DNA from: Falsirhodobacter flavus
GTDB taxonomy: Bacteria; Pseudomonadota; Alphaproteobacteria; Rhodobacterales; Rhodobacteraceae
NCBI GenBank assembly: GCA_029846755.1
Contig: JARWBI010000006.1
Coordinates: 62,001-126,000 of the forward strand
Direction: 5' to 3'
Length of the DNA: 64,000 nt
Part shown: positions 1 through 8,373 of the stretch, one piece after another
Numbering within the stretch: the first letter of the stretch is position 1
Layout: each line of letters opens with the position of its first letter
Notes under the pieces: model-generated
Told to the model about the DNA's origin: nothing
What the model saw: the letters and a program-made list of their open reading frames with translations, nothing else
Database searches by the model: none
Position numbers and translations under genes: made by a program

Positions 1-420
1 GGCATGATCGGCGCGGTATCGGTGCTGAAGGCGGTCTATATCGACCGGCGCGATCTGAAATGCGCCTGCGTCGGCGGGTCCAGCACCGTGCCGCTCGGGT
101 TCCTGTCCCTGACCGAGAACGTGATGATGGTGGCGATGGCCGTCTGGATGCTCGCGTCGCCCGCGATGGCCCAGCACGCGCATCACGACACGATGCAGGG
201 CTACATGACCCCGATGGACGACATGATGACGGCGATGGGCGGCATTCCTTCGACCGGAGACGCCGATGCGGATTTTCTGGCAATGATGATTCCGCACCAC
301 CAGTCGGCCATAGACATGGCTCGCGTGCTGCTGGGACAAGGCGACGATCCCGAAACCCGCGCCTTGGCGCAGGAATCCGAGATCGCGCGGATGCAGGCGA
401 TGCTGGACCGCCTGCGCTGA
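1..420 (+). CDS. DUF305 domain protein fused to a membrane segment, 5' end outside window
   Basis: The reading frame is open to the left edge, so the N-terminus is missing. The visible 138 residues have two parts. The first 50 or so ([15 protein letters not shown], then SLTEN and a hydrophobic stretch) look like the C-terminal end of a small membrane protein with a conserved CAC motif. The second part from about residue 85 is a DUF305 domain ([16 protein letters not shown]), a His/Met-rich helical fold often found with copper-handling proteins. The junction ends in ASPAMA-Q, which also resembles a signal peptidase site, so an internal start at the ATG at 124 giving a secreted DUF305 protein is possible. 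I see no good ribosome binding site there and favour the fusion. The stop TGA directly abuts the stop of the opposing small ORF. Confidence 0.65.
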   Translation, partial: GMIGAVSVLKAVYIDRRDLKCACVGGSSTVPLGFLSLTENVMMVAMAVWMLASPAMAQHAHHDTMQGYMTPMDDMMTAMGGIPSTGDADADFLAMMIPHHQSAIDMARVLLGQGDDPETRALAQESEIARMQAMLDRLR

Positions 421-585
421 TCACTGCGGCAGCGCGCCGCAAAAGCCCCCGACCGCCGCCGTGCCGGAGCCGAGCGCCAGCATCGGCGGCGCGCGGTAGG
501 GGTTAAGGTCCGCCGTCGCGTGGTCGAACAGAAGCAGCAGTCCAAGCAGTGCGAGCGCCAAGGGGGTGGTGGTGCGGCGCGTCAT
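421..585 (-). CDS. Small 54-residue secreted or membrane-anchored ORF
   Basis: This short frame starts inside the stop of the YeeE permease (ATGA, 4-base overlap), which argues for translational coupling and a real product. The protein has a short basic start (MTRR), a hydrophobic stretch of about 16 residues (LALALLGLLLLFDHATA) and a tail LNPYRAPPMLALG with one cysteine (GGFCGALPQ). It could be exported or held in the membrane by its N-terminus. I do not recognise a family. Its place at the end of a permease-rhodanese operon suggests an accessory role in sulfur compound handling, which is inference only. Confidence 0.5.
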   Translation of the reverse strand: MTRRTTTPLALALLGLLLLFDHATADLNPYRAPPMLALGSGTAAVGGFCGALPQ

Positions 586-1664
586 GCCCGACCCTCCAGC
601 CCCAGCAGGGGCCGCAGCCGCACCCCGACGAACGACCCCGCGAACCCGGCGGCGAACCAGACCCAGCCATGCAGGCTTCCGGTCGAGATGCCGGAGAAGA
701 ACGCCCCCACATTGCAGCCGAACGCAAGCCGCGCGGAATAGCCCAGCACCAGCCCCGCAACTGCCGTCGCGATCCAGGCCCGCGGCGGCAGCTTCGGCAA
801 AGGCTGGTCCAGCCCCCGCCAGCTTGCGATCAGGAACGCCCCGCCGATCAGGCCAAGGTTGGTCAGCGTGGTCACATCGGTCAGGATGCTTGCCTCCAGC
901 CGCGCAGCATTGCCCGGCGCGGCCCAGAAGGCCGACCCCGACAGGTCCGCCCCAAGCGCAACCGCGCTCTTCGCCGCCCAAAGCCCGAGGCCATAGACGA
1001 CGCCCCAGGGCTGCCCCGACACGACAAGGTTCCCCACCGCCAGCGCCGCGACCAAAGCCGCCGCCAGCACCAGCCGCCCCGGCACCCTCCGCGTTCCCGG
1101 CGCAGCCAGCGCCAGCAGGACAACCGCCACCGCCGCCAGAAGGCCCAGCGTCAGCATCAGCCCACCCGTCCCCTCCAGCACCAGAACCGGCAGGGCGCCC
1201 AGCCCCGTCCACCACATCAGATGATAGGCCCCCGCAAAGCTGCCGATGGCAAAAAAGGGCAGCGCCAGCAGGCCGATCGGATTGCCGCTTCCGGCATTGA
1301 CCAGCGTGCCCGACCCGCAGCCCAAGACCACCTGCATCGCCGCGCCGAAGACGAAGGCACCGCCCGCCATGGCCCAGCCGATGGGGGCCGCCGCGCCACC
1401 CAGTTCGCCCGGATGGGCGGCGATCAGCGGAAAGGCCGCCAGCGCCACCAGCCCGATCGCCAGAAGCTGCGCGAGGATCCCCGCCGGATCGCGGCGCAGG
1501 ATCATCGCGCGCCACGGCCCGGCAAAGCCGAAACGCAGCCCCTCCAGCACCATGCCGAAACCGAGGCCGATGGCGAGCAGCAACCCGAACCGCGCGCCCG
1601 CGAACAGCGCGACGGCCAGCACCGCCGCCAGCGCGCCCGCGATCAAAGCCGGACGAGCAAGCAT
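582..1664 (-). CDS. YeeE/YedE (TsuA-type) thiosulfate/sulfur permease
   Basis: A 360-residue polytopic membrane protein of the YeeE/YedE (DUF395) family. Family members import thiosulfate or related sulfur species, using conserved cysteines to relay the substrate. Two cysteine motifs are clear: GCGSGTLVNAG near residue 105 and FGCNVGAFFSG near residue 325. At the N-terminal repeat, where a cysteine is usual, the sequence reads RFGFAGPWR with no cysteine. The start was placed at 1664 because the ATG overlaps the rhodanese stop by four bases (ATGA), and the C-terminal stop overlaps the next small ORF the same way. Gene order rhodanese, permease, small ORF implies one transcript for uptake and transfer of a sulfur compound. 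Confidence 0.8.
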   Translation of the reverse strand: MLARPALIAGALAAVLAVALFAGARFGLLLAIGLGFGMVLEGLRFGFAGPWRAMILRRDPAGILAQLLAIGLVALAAFPLIAAHPGELGGAAAPIGWAMAGGAFVFGAAMQVVLGCGSGTLVNAGSGNPIGLLALPFFAIGSFAGAYHLMWWTGLGALPVLVLEGTGGLMLTLGLLAAVAVVLLALAAPGTRRVPGRLVLAAALVAALAVGNLVVSGQPWGVVYGLGLWAAKSAVALGADLSGSAFWAAPGNAARLEASILTDVTTLTNLGLIGGAFLIASWRGLDQPLPKLPPRAWIATAVAGLVLGYSARLAFGCNVGAFFSGISTGSLHGWVWFAAGFAGSFVGVRLRPLLGLEGRA

Positions 1665-2572
1665 CAATTCCCCCGGATCTGGTTCACGAGGTTCTGAAAC
1701 AGCCCCGGCGTGTTCGCCATCTCGTTGCCCTGCTGCGACCAACCGACGACGGATTCCGGGTAAAGCTTCACATTGGGCACCCCGGCCAGTTCCGACAGCG
1801 CGAACCACTCGGTCGCGGCCCAATGGCCGGTGTTGCAGAAGGCCACGACCTCCCCGCCGTCCTTCAGGCCAAGACCGTCGGCGACGCGGGCGGCACCGGC
1901 GGCGTCCAGAACCTCGGTCGGGCCACTGAACCAGACGGAGTGTTCGACGCTTTCGGCCCCCGGCAGGGTGCCGGGCTTCGTCGCCGCAGGGTGCGACTGC
2001 TGCCCTTCGTAAAACGCCACGGGCCGCGCATCCAGCAGCCGCGCGGGGCGCTGGCCGCCGACGATCTGCGCCACCTCGTCGCCCTTGGCCAGCCAGCGGT
2101 CGGAAAATTCGATGTCGATGTCCGACGGCACCGGCTCGGCGACGCGCGTCTCCAGCGGCAGGCCCGCATCGGCCCATGCCGCCATCCCGCCGTTCAGGAT
2201 CGACAGATGCTCCAGCCCCGACGACTTCAGCGTCCAATACACCCGCGCCGCCGATCCGAAATCGGAATCGTCCTTGCCCTGATGCACGATCACGATGGGA
2301 CGGTCTGCCGTCACGCCCAAGGACCGCAAGGTGGCTTCAAGCTGATCCTCCGGCACCAGCGCGCCGGGGTTTTCGGCAGGGCCGCGGAACAGCGCATAGG
2401 GGGCGGCAACCGCGCCTGCGATATGGCCCTGCGCATAGGCCTCGCCACGGATGTCCAGCACCAGCGGCTGGTCCGCCGTCTGCAATTCCGCCGGGGTGAC
2501 CAGCGGTCCAAGATCGGCGGCGAAGGCCGCGCCGGACGAAAGAAGCATCGCCCCGAGGGTGAGGATCTTCAT
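1664..2572 (-). CDS. Periplasmic two-domain rhodanese sulfurtransferase
   Basis: A 302-residue protein with an N-terminal signal peptide (cleavage near AAFA-AD) and two rhodanese domains. Sulfurtransferases of this type move a sulfane sulfur through a persulfide on a catalytic cysteine. The active cysteine is in the C-terminal domain (AFCNTGHWA, near residue 230). The N-terminal domain has VHQGKDDSDFG in the equivalent place and no cysteine, so it is probably structural, as usual in tandem rhodaneses. An AAGGAG ribosome site lies 8 bases before the ATG. It leads an operon with a YeeE permease, so it may present sulfur to, or receive it from, the transporter at the periplasmic face. Confidence 0.85.
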   Translation of the reverse strand: MKILTLGAMLLSSGAAFAADLGPLVTPAELQTADQPLVLDIRGEAYAQGHIAGAVAAPYALFRGPAENPGALVPEDQLEATLRSLGVTADRPIVIVHQGKDDSDFGSAARVYWTLKSSGLEHLSILNGGMAAWADAGLPLETRVAEPVPSDIDIEFSDRWLAKGDEVAQIVGGQRPARLLDARPVAFYEGQQSHPAATKPGTLPGAESVEHSVWFSGPTEVLDAAGAARVADGLGLKDGGEVVAFCNTGHWAATEWFALSELAGVPNVKLYPESVVGWSQQGNEMANTPGLFQNLVNQIRGN

Positions 2573-2606
2573 GTCATCTCTCCTTCATGTCTGCGCTTGG
2601 CATCGC

Positions 2607-2651
2607 ACCGGGGGCGGCGCTTGGCAAGGGAACCTTGCGCCGCCCTTCCGG
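2607..2651. repeat. Strong imperfect inverted repeat between divergent genes
   Basis: Arms GGGCGGCGC (2612-2620) and GCGCCGCCC (2637-2645) are perfectly complementary. An inner AAGG/CCTT pair encloses a GAA loop, and an outer ACCGG/CCGGT pair extends the stem. It sits between the divergently transcribed rhodanese and the small secreted protein gene. It could be an operator, an mRNA leader hairpin for the plus-strand gene, or a roadblock. No U-tract follows, so it is not a classical terminator. Confidence 0.5.
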
Positions 2652-2680
2652 TTGCGTTCCCAGCAAGGAAAGGAAAACAG

Positions 2681-2899
2681 ATGCGACTTCAGCTTGCCGC
2701 GACGGCGATCCTTCTGGCCCTTGGCGGGGCCGCCCATGCCCAGGAACAGCCCGCCCCGCCACCGCCCCAGCCCGAAACGCAGCCGCAACCCGAGGTGGAA
2801 CAGCCCCCTACCCCGCACGAGGAAGGCGCCGGGCGCGGAAGCTCGGGCCAGCCCGAAGCAGCCCCCATGTCCCCGCCGGACGAGAAATCAGACGGCTGA
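2681..2899 (+). CDS. Small secreted proline/glutamate-rich protein, 72 residues
   Basis: A short gene with a good ribosome site (AAGGAAAGG) just before ATG. The product has a typical signal peptide (MRLQLAATAILLALGGAAHA-Q) followed by a low-complexity Pro/Gln/Glu-rich tail with no hydrophobic core. It would be exported and intrinsically disordered. I recognise no family or function. The 3' end overlaps the convergent epimerase gene by 12 bases. Confidence 0.6.
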   Translation: MRLQLAATAILLALGGAAHAQEQPAPPPPQPETQPQPEVEQPPTPHEEGAGRGSSGQPEAAPMSPPDEKSDG

Positions 2900-3694
2900 C
2901 ACTCGCAGATGCATGGCCCCCGAAAGCGTTTCGCCGGGGGCCAGCACATCCATCTGCGGCAGGTCCGGCCGGTTGATCGCATCGGGTAGGTGGCTCACCG
3001 GCTCGGCGCAGATGGCTTCGCGATGGGCGGGGTTGAAGACATGCAGATGCCGCAGCGCCCCGTCTGCCTTCAGATCAAGCACCGCATCCGGCCAGAGAAT
3101 GCGCGCGTGGCCGTTCCATCCGGTGAAACAGCCATCCAGATACGGGGGTGGATCGCCTGCGCGAAACTCCGGATGATCCCGACGTTCCGGTAGCGGCAGT
3201 CCCCTTTCATCGCGCAAATGCGCCCCGCCCGAAGCGAAGACCAGCCGCGTTCCCTCGGGCCGGAAGAACCACGGATGAAGGCCGATGCCGAAGGGCATGT
3301 CCGCATCTCCGGTGTTGTGCAACGAAAGCCGGATGGCGATCCCGCCGGGCGTGACCTCGATCCGTTGTTCGATCCGGAACGGCCAGTCGCCGCCGCAGTC
3401 CAGCACGAACACCCCATCGCCCGTCACCCGCCACGGATGGTCGCGCACGAAACCATGCCCGGCCATGCCCTCGTCCGGGCTGTTCAGCGGCAGATGCCAT
3501 TCCCGTCCGCGCCAAGTGAACCGCCCATCCGCGATCCGGTTCGCGAAGGGCGCCATCACGAAACAGCCGGACTTCATCTCTGGCCATCCCTCGGGCGGCA
3601 CGAGGATCGGCCTACCCCGCCATTCGGCGCGCAGGATGCTTGCGCCCCGTTCAGGCGCGACCTCCAGCCGGTAGTCTCCCGCCTCCAGCCACAT
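2888..3694 (-). CDS. Aldose 1-epimerase family protein
   Basis: A 268-residue protein of the galactose mutarotase fold, which interconverts alpha and beta anomers of aldoses. Recognisable pieces are MAPFANRIADGRF, GHGFVRDHPW (catalytic-type His), IGLHPWFF and the C-terminal AICAEPVSHLPDA with the glutamate expected to act as base. The start at 3694 overlaps the hydratase stop by four bases (ATGA). It is the last gene of an operon with an FAD oxidoreductase and a ketoacid hydratase, which suggests a small pathway for a sugar or sugar-acid derivative. The exact substrate cannot be read from the sequence. Confidence 0.85.
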   Translation of the reverse strand: MWLEAGDYRLEVAPERGASILRAEWRGRPILVPPEGWPEMKSGCFVMAPFANRIADGRFTWRGREWHLPLNSPDEGMAGHGFVRDHPWRVTGDGVFVLDCGGDWPFRIEQRIEVTPGGIAIRLSLHNTGDADMPFGIGLHPWFFRPEGTRLVFASGGAHLRDERGLPLPERRDHPEFRAGDPPPYLDGCFTGWNGHARILWPDAVLDLKADGALRHLHVFNPAHREAICAEPVSHLPDAINRPDLPQMDVLAPGETLSGAMHLRVSAV

Positions 3695-4428
3695 CAGACG
3701 GCCAGCGTCACTTCGCCGATCCGCTCGACCGCCGCGACAAGCCGCTGGCCGGGTGCGACCGGCATCGGCCCGATGCGCGATCCGGTAATGACGAACTGCC
3801 CCGCCCGCAGCCCGATCCCCCGGCGCGAGGCGTGGTTCGCAAGCCAGACCAGCGATTGCACCGTCTGCTCCACCGTCGCATTCCCGGAGGCGGTCGCAAT
3901 CGGCCCATCGCCCACCAGCGAGACGTTCAGCACGGTGAAGTCCAGATCCAGCCAGTCCGCCACGCCCGAGCCGATCACGACGCCGCCGCTGCTGGCGCGG
4001 TCTGCAAGCGCGGACACCTTTTCGGCATCCTTGCGGCTGACAAAGCGCGACTCGATCACCTCTATCGCGGCATGGGCGGGGCCAAGCGCGGCCAGAACCT
4101 CGGCCTCGTCGTAATCGCCCTCGCGCGGGGGCAGATCGGCATTGATGCGGATGGCGATCTCCACCTCGATCTCGGGCGCGCGCAGATGGGGCGGCAAGCT
4201 GCCCTCGATCACCATATCGTCCGAGATGGGCGAGGTTTGCAGCGGCCCCGGCGCGCGGATCGCGGCAACCTTCCACGCGGCGATGGGCAGATCGCCCAGA
4301 ACCGCGTCCTGAATGGCATAGGCCTGCGCCTCGTCCATTGGCACCAGCCCGTCGGGCAGGCGGTCAAGCTTGTCGCCGGTTTCGGCACGGCGCAGCAGTT
4401 CGGCGGCTTGGATCGCGATGTCTGACAT
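3694..4428 (-). CDS. 2-keto-4-pentenoate hydratase / fumarylacetoacetase-fold enzyme
   Basis: A 244-residue protein of the MhpD-like hydratase branch of the fumarylacetoacetate hydrolase superfamily. The metal-binding acidic motif is visible as EIEVEIAIRI, with a further acidic residue in AAIEVIESRF and the C-terminal GSRIGPMPVAPGQ. The family hydrates or cleaves 2-keto acids using a divalent metal. The start at 4428 has a strong GGGGGGA ribosome site; an upstream in-frame extension to 4545 lacks one. The gene sits between the FAD oxidoreductase and the epimerase, which it overlaps by four bases. Confidence 0.8.
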   Translation of the reverse strand: MSDIAIQAAELLRRAETGDKLDRLPDGLVPMDEAQAYAIQDAVLGDLPIAAWKVAAIRAPGPLQTSPISDDMVIEGSLPPHLRAPEIEVEIAIRINADLPPREGDYDEAEVLAALGPAHAAIEVIESRFVSRKDAEKVSALADRASSGGVVIGSGVADWLDLDFTVLNVSLVGDGPIATASGNATVEQTVQSLVWLANHASRRGIGLRAGQFVITGSRIGPMPVAPGQRLVAAVERIGEVTLAV

Positions 4429-4483
4429 GTTTCCCCCCTCTTGTCCGCCGCGAGGAAACAGTGCCAGCCGCGCCCATGCAAGA

Positions 4484-5812
4484 TCAAAAGCCAGTGACGA
4501 GCCGGATCGGGCTGCCGTCGGAAAAGCGCGACAGGCGGAAATCACGCGGATCGACCAGCGGAGCGCGCCCCGTGACCAGATCGGCCATCAGCCGCCCCGC
4601 TGCCGGGCCGATCCCGAACCCATGCCCCGAGAACCCGGTCGCGATGAAGAACCCCGGCACCGCATCCACCCCCGAGATCACCGGAACCGCATCCGGCGTC
4701 GCGTCGATATATCCCGCCCAACGCTGCGCCACCTGCGCCTGACCGAAGACAGGGAACGCCGCACACAGGTTTGCCAGCACGCGGTCCAGAATCCGGCGGT
4801 TCGGTTCGGGGTCCAGCACGCGGCACGCCTCGAACGGGGTTGCGCTGTCCAGCGACCAGCGCGTCGCCATGCGTGCCTCGTCCAGAAACTCCCTCCCGAT
4901 GCGCAGTTTCAGCGACCGCCATTCATGCCGCAGCGCCGGAAGGAACGGCAGGGCGTAGCGGAACGTCTTCGGCACGATGTTCACCACGTTCTCGTGCCCC
5001 GACGCGATGGTGTATCCGCCGTCCTGCCGCTTGCGGATCGCAAAGCCCATCGCCCAGATCGTATGCTCCGGCCCGTCCAGCGGCGCGGTGCGCATGACCG
5101 AGTTCAGCACCTTGAGCTGTGGCAGATTCACCCCGAGGTTCCCCGCGAACAGGTTCGACCACGCCCCACCCGCCAACACCACCGCACGGCAGCGGATGGT
5201 GCCGCGTTCGGTCACGACCGCGCTGACCGCCCCGGCAGAAGTCTCGATCCCCCGCACCGCGCAGCCGGTCAGCAGATGCGCGCCGCGCGCCCGCGCCGCT
5301 TCGGCAATCGCGGGCGCCGCCTTCTGCGGCTCGGCCCGCCCATCCTCGGGGGTATAGAGCGCGCCTTTCGGCGCAATCGTCCCGCCCGGATTCATCGCCG
5401 CGAACTCCGCCCCCGAGATCATCCGCGTCTCAAGGCCCCGGCCCGCGACATTGCCGATCCAGCCTTCGTGGTCGGCGTAGTCGCGATCCGTCATGCAGGT
5501 GAACATGATCCCCGCGCGGGTATAGCCGACATCGCGCCCCACGCGCGCGGCCATGCCCGACCACAGGCCCAGCGCCTCGGCCATCAGCGGCACCTCGCGC
5601 GGGTCGCGCCGGGTGATGCGGACCCAGCCCCAGTTGCGGCTCGATTGCTCGCCCGCGATCACGCCCTTTTCGCACAGGGCGACGCGCAGGCCCGCTTCGG
5701 CCAGTTCCAGCGCCGTGGAGGTGCCGATGATTCCGCCGCCGACGACCACCACATCGACTTCGCGCGGCAATGCCGCATCGCCGTGAACGGGAACGACCTC
5801 GGGTCCGGGCAT
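4484..5812 (-). CDS. FAD-dependent oxidoreductase (D-amino-acid dehydrogenase/DAO family)
   Basis: A 442-residue flavoprotein. The N-terminal Rossmann motif is VVVGGGIIGTSTALELAEAG, and the DAO-family C-terminal signature FFIATGFSGHGFGIGPAAG near residue 395 completes the FAD site. Such enzymes oxidise secondary or primary amines or D-amino acids. An AAGGAG site precedes the ATG at 5812. It begins a minus-strand operon with the hydratase and epimerase, and faces a MarR regulator. The mix of amine oxidation, ketoacid hydration and mutarotation would fit breakdown of an amino-sugar or glycated compound, but that is inference. Confidence 0.8.
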   Translation of the reverse strand: MPGPEVVPVHGDAALPREVDVVVVGGGIIGTSTALELAEAGLRVALCEKGVIAGEQSSRNWGWVRITRRDPREVPLMAEALGLWSGMAARVGRDVGYTRAGIMFTCMTDRDYADHEGWIGNVAGRGLETRMISGAEFAAMNPGGTIAPKGALYTPEDGRAEPQKAAPAIAEAARARGAHLLTGCAVRGIETSAGAVSAVVTERGTIRCRAVVLAGGAWSNLFAGNLGVNLPQLKVLNSVMRTAPLDGPEHTIWAMGFAIRKRQDGGYTIASGHENVVNIVPKTFRYALPFLPALRHEWRSLKLRIGREFLDEARMATRWSLDSATPFEACRVLDPEPNRRILDRVLANLCAAFPVFGQAQVAQRWAGYIDATPDAVPVISGVDAVPGFFIATGFSGHGFGIGPAAGRLMADLVTGRAPLVDPRDFRLSRFSDGSPIRLVTGF

Positions 5813-5883
5813 GGCAAGGCTCCTTCATGCGGGGGATGATTCCTGCTATCGCGGCGCGTAGCCAAAGACAACGGGAAGCCCGT

Positions 5884-6339
5884 GTGAGCCAGACGAAGTT
5901 CGACGACGACGATCCGCGCATCGCCCACAACCGGGTATGGTTCAACCTTGCGCGAATCCAGCGCAGCATCGGCCCCCGCATCGCCCGCGCGCTGAAGGCG
6001 ATCGGGATCGACGATCCGATCTGGTATGAGATCCTGCTGGAGGTCGAACGCGCGGGGCCGGACGGAATGCGCATGGCGGAACTGGAAGGCCGCCTGTTCG
6101 TGCCGCAATACGCCCTGTCACGCCACGTCTCGCGCCTGTGCGCCGCCGGGTTTCTGCGCAGCGCGCCGCTGCCGGGGTCGGGCCGCGCGCGCCAGCTTCA
6201 CCTGACGCCCGCCGGCACCGGGCTGCACGACCGCATCTGGCCCGCCTACATGGAGGCGATCCAGGCCGAATTCGCCCACCGCCTGACGGTGGACGAGGCC
6301 TATGATCTGTCGCGGATGCTGATCCGCCTTTATCCCTAG
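5884..6339 (+). CDS. MarR-family transcriptional regulator
   Basis: A winged-helix regulator of about 151 residues. The MarR pattern is visible: a dimerisation helix (VWFNLARIQRSIGPRI), a recognition region (MAELEGRLFVPQYALSRHVSRLCAAGFL) and a wing followed by LTPAGTGLHDRIW. I chose the GTG at 5884 because it gives the typical length; ATGs at 5827 and 5836 are alternatives with weaker ribosome sites. The gene is divergent from the FAD oxidoreductase operon, so it probably controls that operon. Its stop shares CTAG with the stop of the convergent receptor gene. Confidence 0.8.
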   Translation: MSQTKFDDDDPRIAHNRVWFNLARIQRSIGPRIARALKAIGIDDPIWYEILLEVERAGPDGMRMAELEGRLFVPQYALSRHVSRLCAAGFLRSAPLPGSGRARQLHLTPAGTGLHDRIWPAYMEAIQAEFAHRLTVDEAYDLSRMLIRLYP

Positions 6340-8291
6340 AATCGCATCTCGGCGGTCAGGCTGATCGTGCGGCCGGGCTCGCGCAGGGGTTCGAACTCGA
6401 ACACTTCGCTGTCGGCATAATCGACGCCATATGTGGCGCGGTCCGAATACTGCTGGTCGAACAGGTTGCCGACGCCAAGGCGCACGATCATGTCCGGCAG
6501 GGCCTGCGGAATGTATTCCGCAAACACGTTCACGACAGTATATCCCGGAATGGCAGCGGCTTCACCCCAGCGGTCGCCATCGGCGCGGTCATAGTCGAGA
6601 GCGGCGTCGATGCCGCCGCCCAGCGTCAGACCGGACGCGATCTGCTGCTCGACCTCGAACTTGACGACTTCGCCCAAGGGTGCGCCATAATCGACCGCGT
6701 CATAGCTGGCGGTGTCCACCCCGTTCAGCGTCACATCGCTGTTGGCATAGGTCAGGCGGGCAAAGCCGCCCTCCCAGCCATAGGTCGCGCCGAGGTTGAA
6801 GCCCTTGCTCTCGAAATCGAAATTCTCGCTTCCGCTGCGGGCATCGGCGATGCGCGTGCGGAACAGTTCGCCCCCAAGGCGCAGATCGCCCCGTTCCCAG
6901 TCGAACCCGAGCGTGACGTTGTTCGACCGCGCGGCCTTCAACCCGTCATAGCTTTCGATGCTGTCGAAGACATAGTTGTCCTCCAGCGTCACGCCGCCGA
7001 ACACGTTGGAGTACCCGGCGCGCAGCGTCAGATCGTCCGTCACGTCATATGCGACCGAGGCATTGCCCGACAGCCCGTCGTAATCTTCCTTGAACGTCGT
7101 GCGGGTATTGCCTTCGAAAGACTGGAAATCCGCCCGCGCGCCGAAGCTGAAGCGCAGCCGTTCCAGCGGCGAAAGGCGGGCCTGCGCGAAGACGCCGATG
7201 TTGCGGGCGGCCTCGTCGAAGGCGACGGCGCCCTCCCCCTCGAACACGCCCCGATATTTGCTTTCACGGTCATAGAAATCGACGCCCGCAACCACCGTAT
7301 TGCCTTCCGAGAAGGTGAAGGTGTTCTGCGCCGTTCCCGACAAGGCCGAGGACGTCCCGCGGCTTTGGGAAAACGCCGGGATATTCACGCGGCTTTCGGA
7401 CCAGCCGAGGCTGACCTTCGGGTCCCACATCCCCCCGTCCAGCGTGTTCTCATAGCTGATGGCATAGCTTTTGCGTGTCGTGTCATAAAAATTCAGCGCG
7501 CCCTTCGGCCCCCGTCCGGGAAAGCCGATATTTGCCCGTGCCGAACGATAGGAGGCGTCGTTCAACTGCTGCCCAGAAACCTCGAAACGGTGCCCCTCGG
7601 CCGATTCGAATGCGCCTTTCAGCAGATAGCTGGTCAGGTCCGCCTTGCTGCCATAGACCTCGTTGCCATTGCCGTCGTCATAGGCCTCGCCCGTGGCCCG
7701 CTTGAAATAGCCCAGCCATTCGAAGCCTTCATACATCCCGGCGACGGTCGCGGCGCCCTGCCAAGTGCTGCCATTGTCGGAATAACCGAGCCGCAGGTTC
7801 CCGCCCACGCTCTGCCCGTCGCGCAGGATGTCGGCGGCGTCCACCGTCTCCATCACCACCGCGCCGGCCAGCGCATTCGGCCCGGTATCGGCGGCGGCGA
7901 CCCCAGCATCGGCACGGACCTGCTTCAGCAGCCCCGGATCGATGGCATTCGCCGAAACGTGGTGGAAAGCGCGGTTGTTCTGCGCCACGCCGTCGATCTG
8001 CACCGACAGGTTCAGCATGTCGATCCCGTTGACGAAGATCTTCTGCGCCAGAGGGATCGCGCCGCCGACCGAAACCGAGGCGATGCCCGCGAAGACATCC
8101 TTCAGATCGCCCAGGCGCGCCCGCTCCAGTTCGGCATCGGCGACATAGACGGCGGTGGCGCGATCTGCTCCGCCGGACTGCTCATCTCGCTGTTCGACGA
8201 TGATCGGGTCAAGCAGGATGTCCTGCGCATGGACGGGAAGGGCAAGCAGCGTCAGGGCAGTGCCGGACAGAAGCCGGTTCAGGGAAATCAT
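6336..8291 (-). CDS. TonB-dependent outer-membrane receptor
   Basis: A 651-residue outer-membrane receptor: signal peptide (cleavage near PVHA-QD), a TonB-box-like DPIIVEQ at the mature N-terminus, a plug domain with QKIFVNGIDMLNLSVQIDGVAQ near residue 90, and a beta-barrel ending in SLTAEMRF with the usual terminal phenylalanine. The plug pattern (IFVNGI, VQIDG, HHVSANAIDPGLLK) resembles haem/iron-related receptors, but a substrate cannot be fixed. No ABC transporter is next to it. A short perfect inverted repeat lies about 85 bases upstream of the ATG and may be its operator. Confidence 0.85.
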   Translation of the reverse strand: MISLNRLLSGTALTLLALPVHAQDILLDPIIVEQRDEQSGGADRATAVYVADAELERARLGDLKDVFAGIASVSVGGAIPLAQKIFVNGIDMLNLSVQIDGVAQNNRAFHHVSANAIDPGLLKQVRADAGVAAADTGPNALAGAVVMETVDAADILRDGQSVGGNLRLGYSDNGSTWQGAATVAGMYEGFEWLGYFKRATGEAYDDGNGNEVYGSKADLTSYLLKGAFESAEGHRFEVSGQQLNDASYRSARANIGFPGRGPKGALNFYDTTRKSYAISYENTLDGGMWDPKVSLGWSESRVNIPAFSQSRGTSSALSGTAQNTFTFSEGNTVVAGVDFYDRESKYRGVFEGEGAVAFDEAARNIGVFAQARLSPLERLRFSFGARADFQSFEGNTRTTFKEDYDGLSGNASVAYDVTDDLTLRAGYSNVFGGVTLEDNYVFDSIESYDGLKAARSNNVTLGFDWERGDLRLGGELFRTRIADARSGSENFDFESKGFNLGATYGWEGGFARLTYANSDVTLNGVDTASYDAVDYGAPLGEVVKFEVEQQIASGLTLGGGIDAALDYDRADGDRWGEAAAIPGYTVVNVFAEYIPQALPDMIVRLGVGNLFDQQYSDRATYGVDYADSEVFEFEPLREPGRTISLTAEMRF

Positions 8292-8373
8292 ACGCGGACC
8301 TCAGGATCAGGTTTCAAATCTGGCTGAGCCGCGGGGCTTTGGCTGGCGCGGACCTAAACCCGACCGCGCCGTT

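Noticed and set aside
4370-5839. A 489-codon plus-strand frame opposite the FAD oxidoreductase
   Set aside because: Arg/Pro-rich translation without domains; the minus-strand gene has a proper Rossmann motif and ribosome site.
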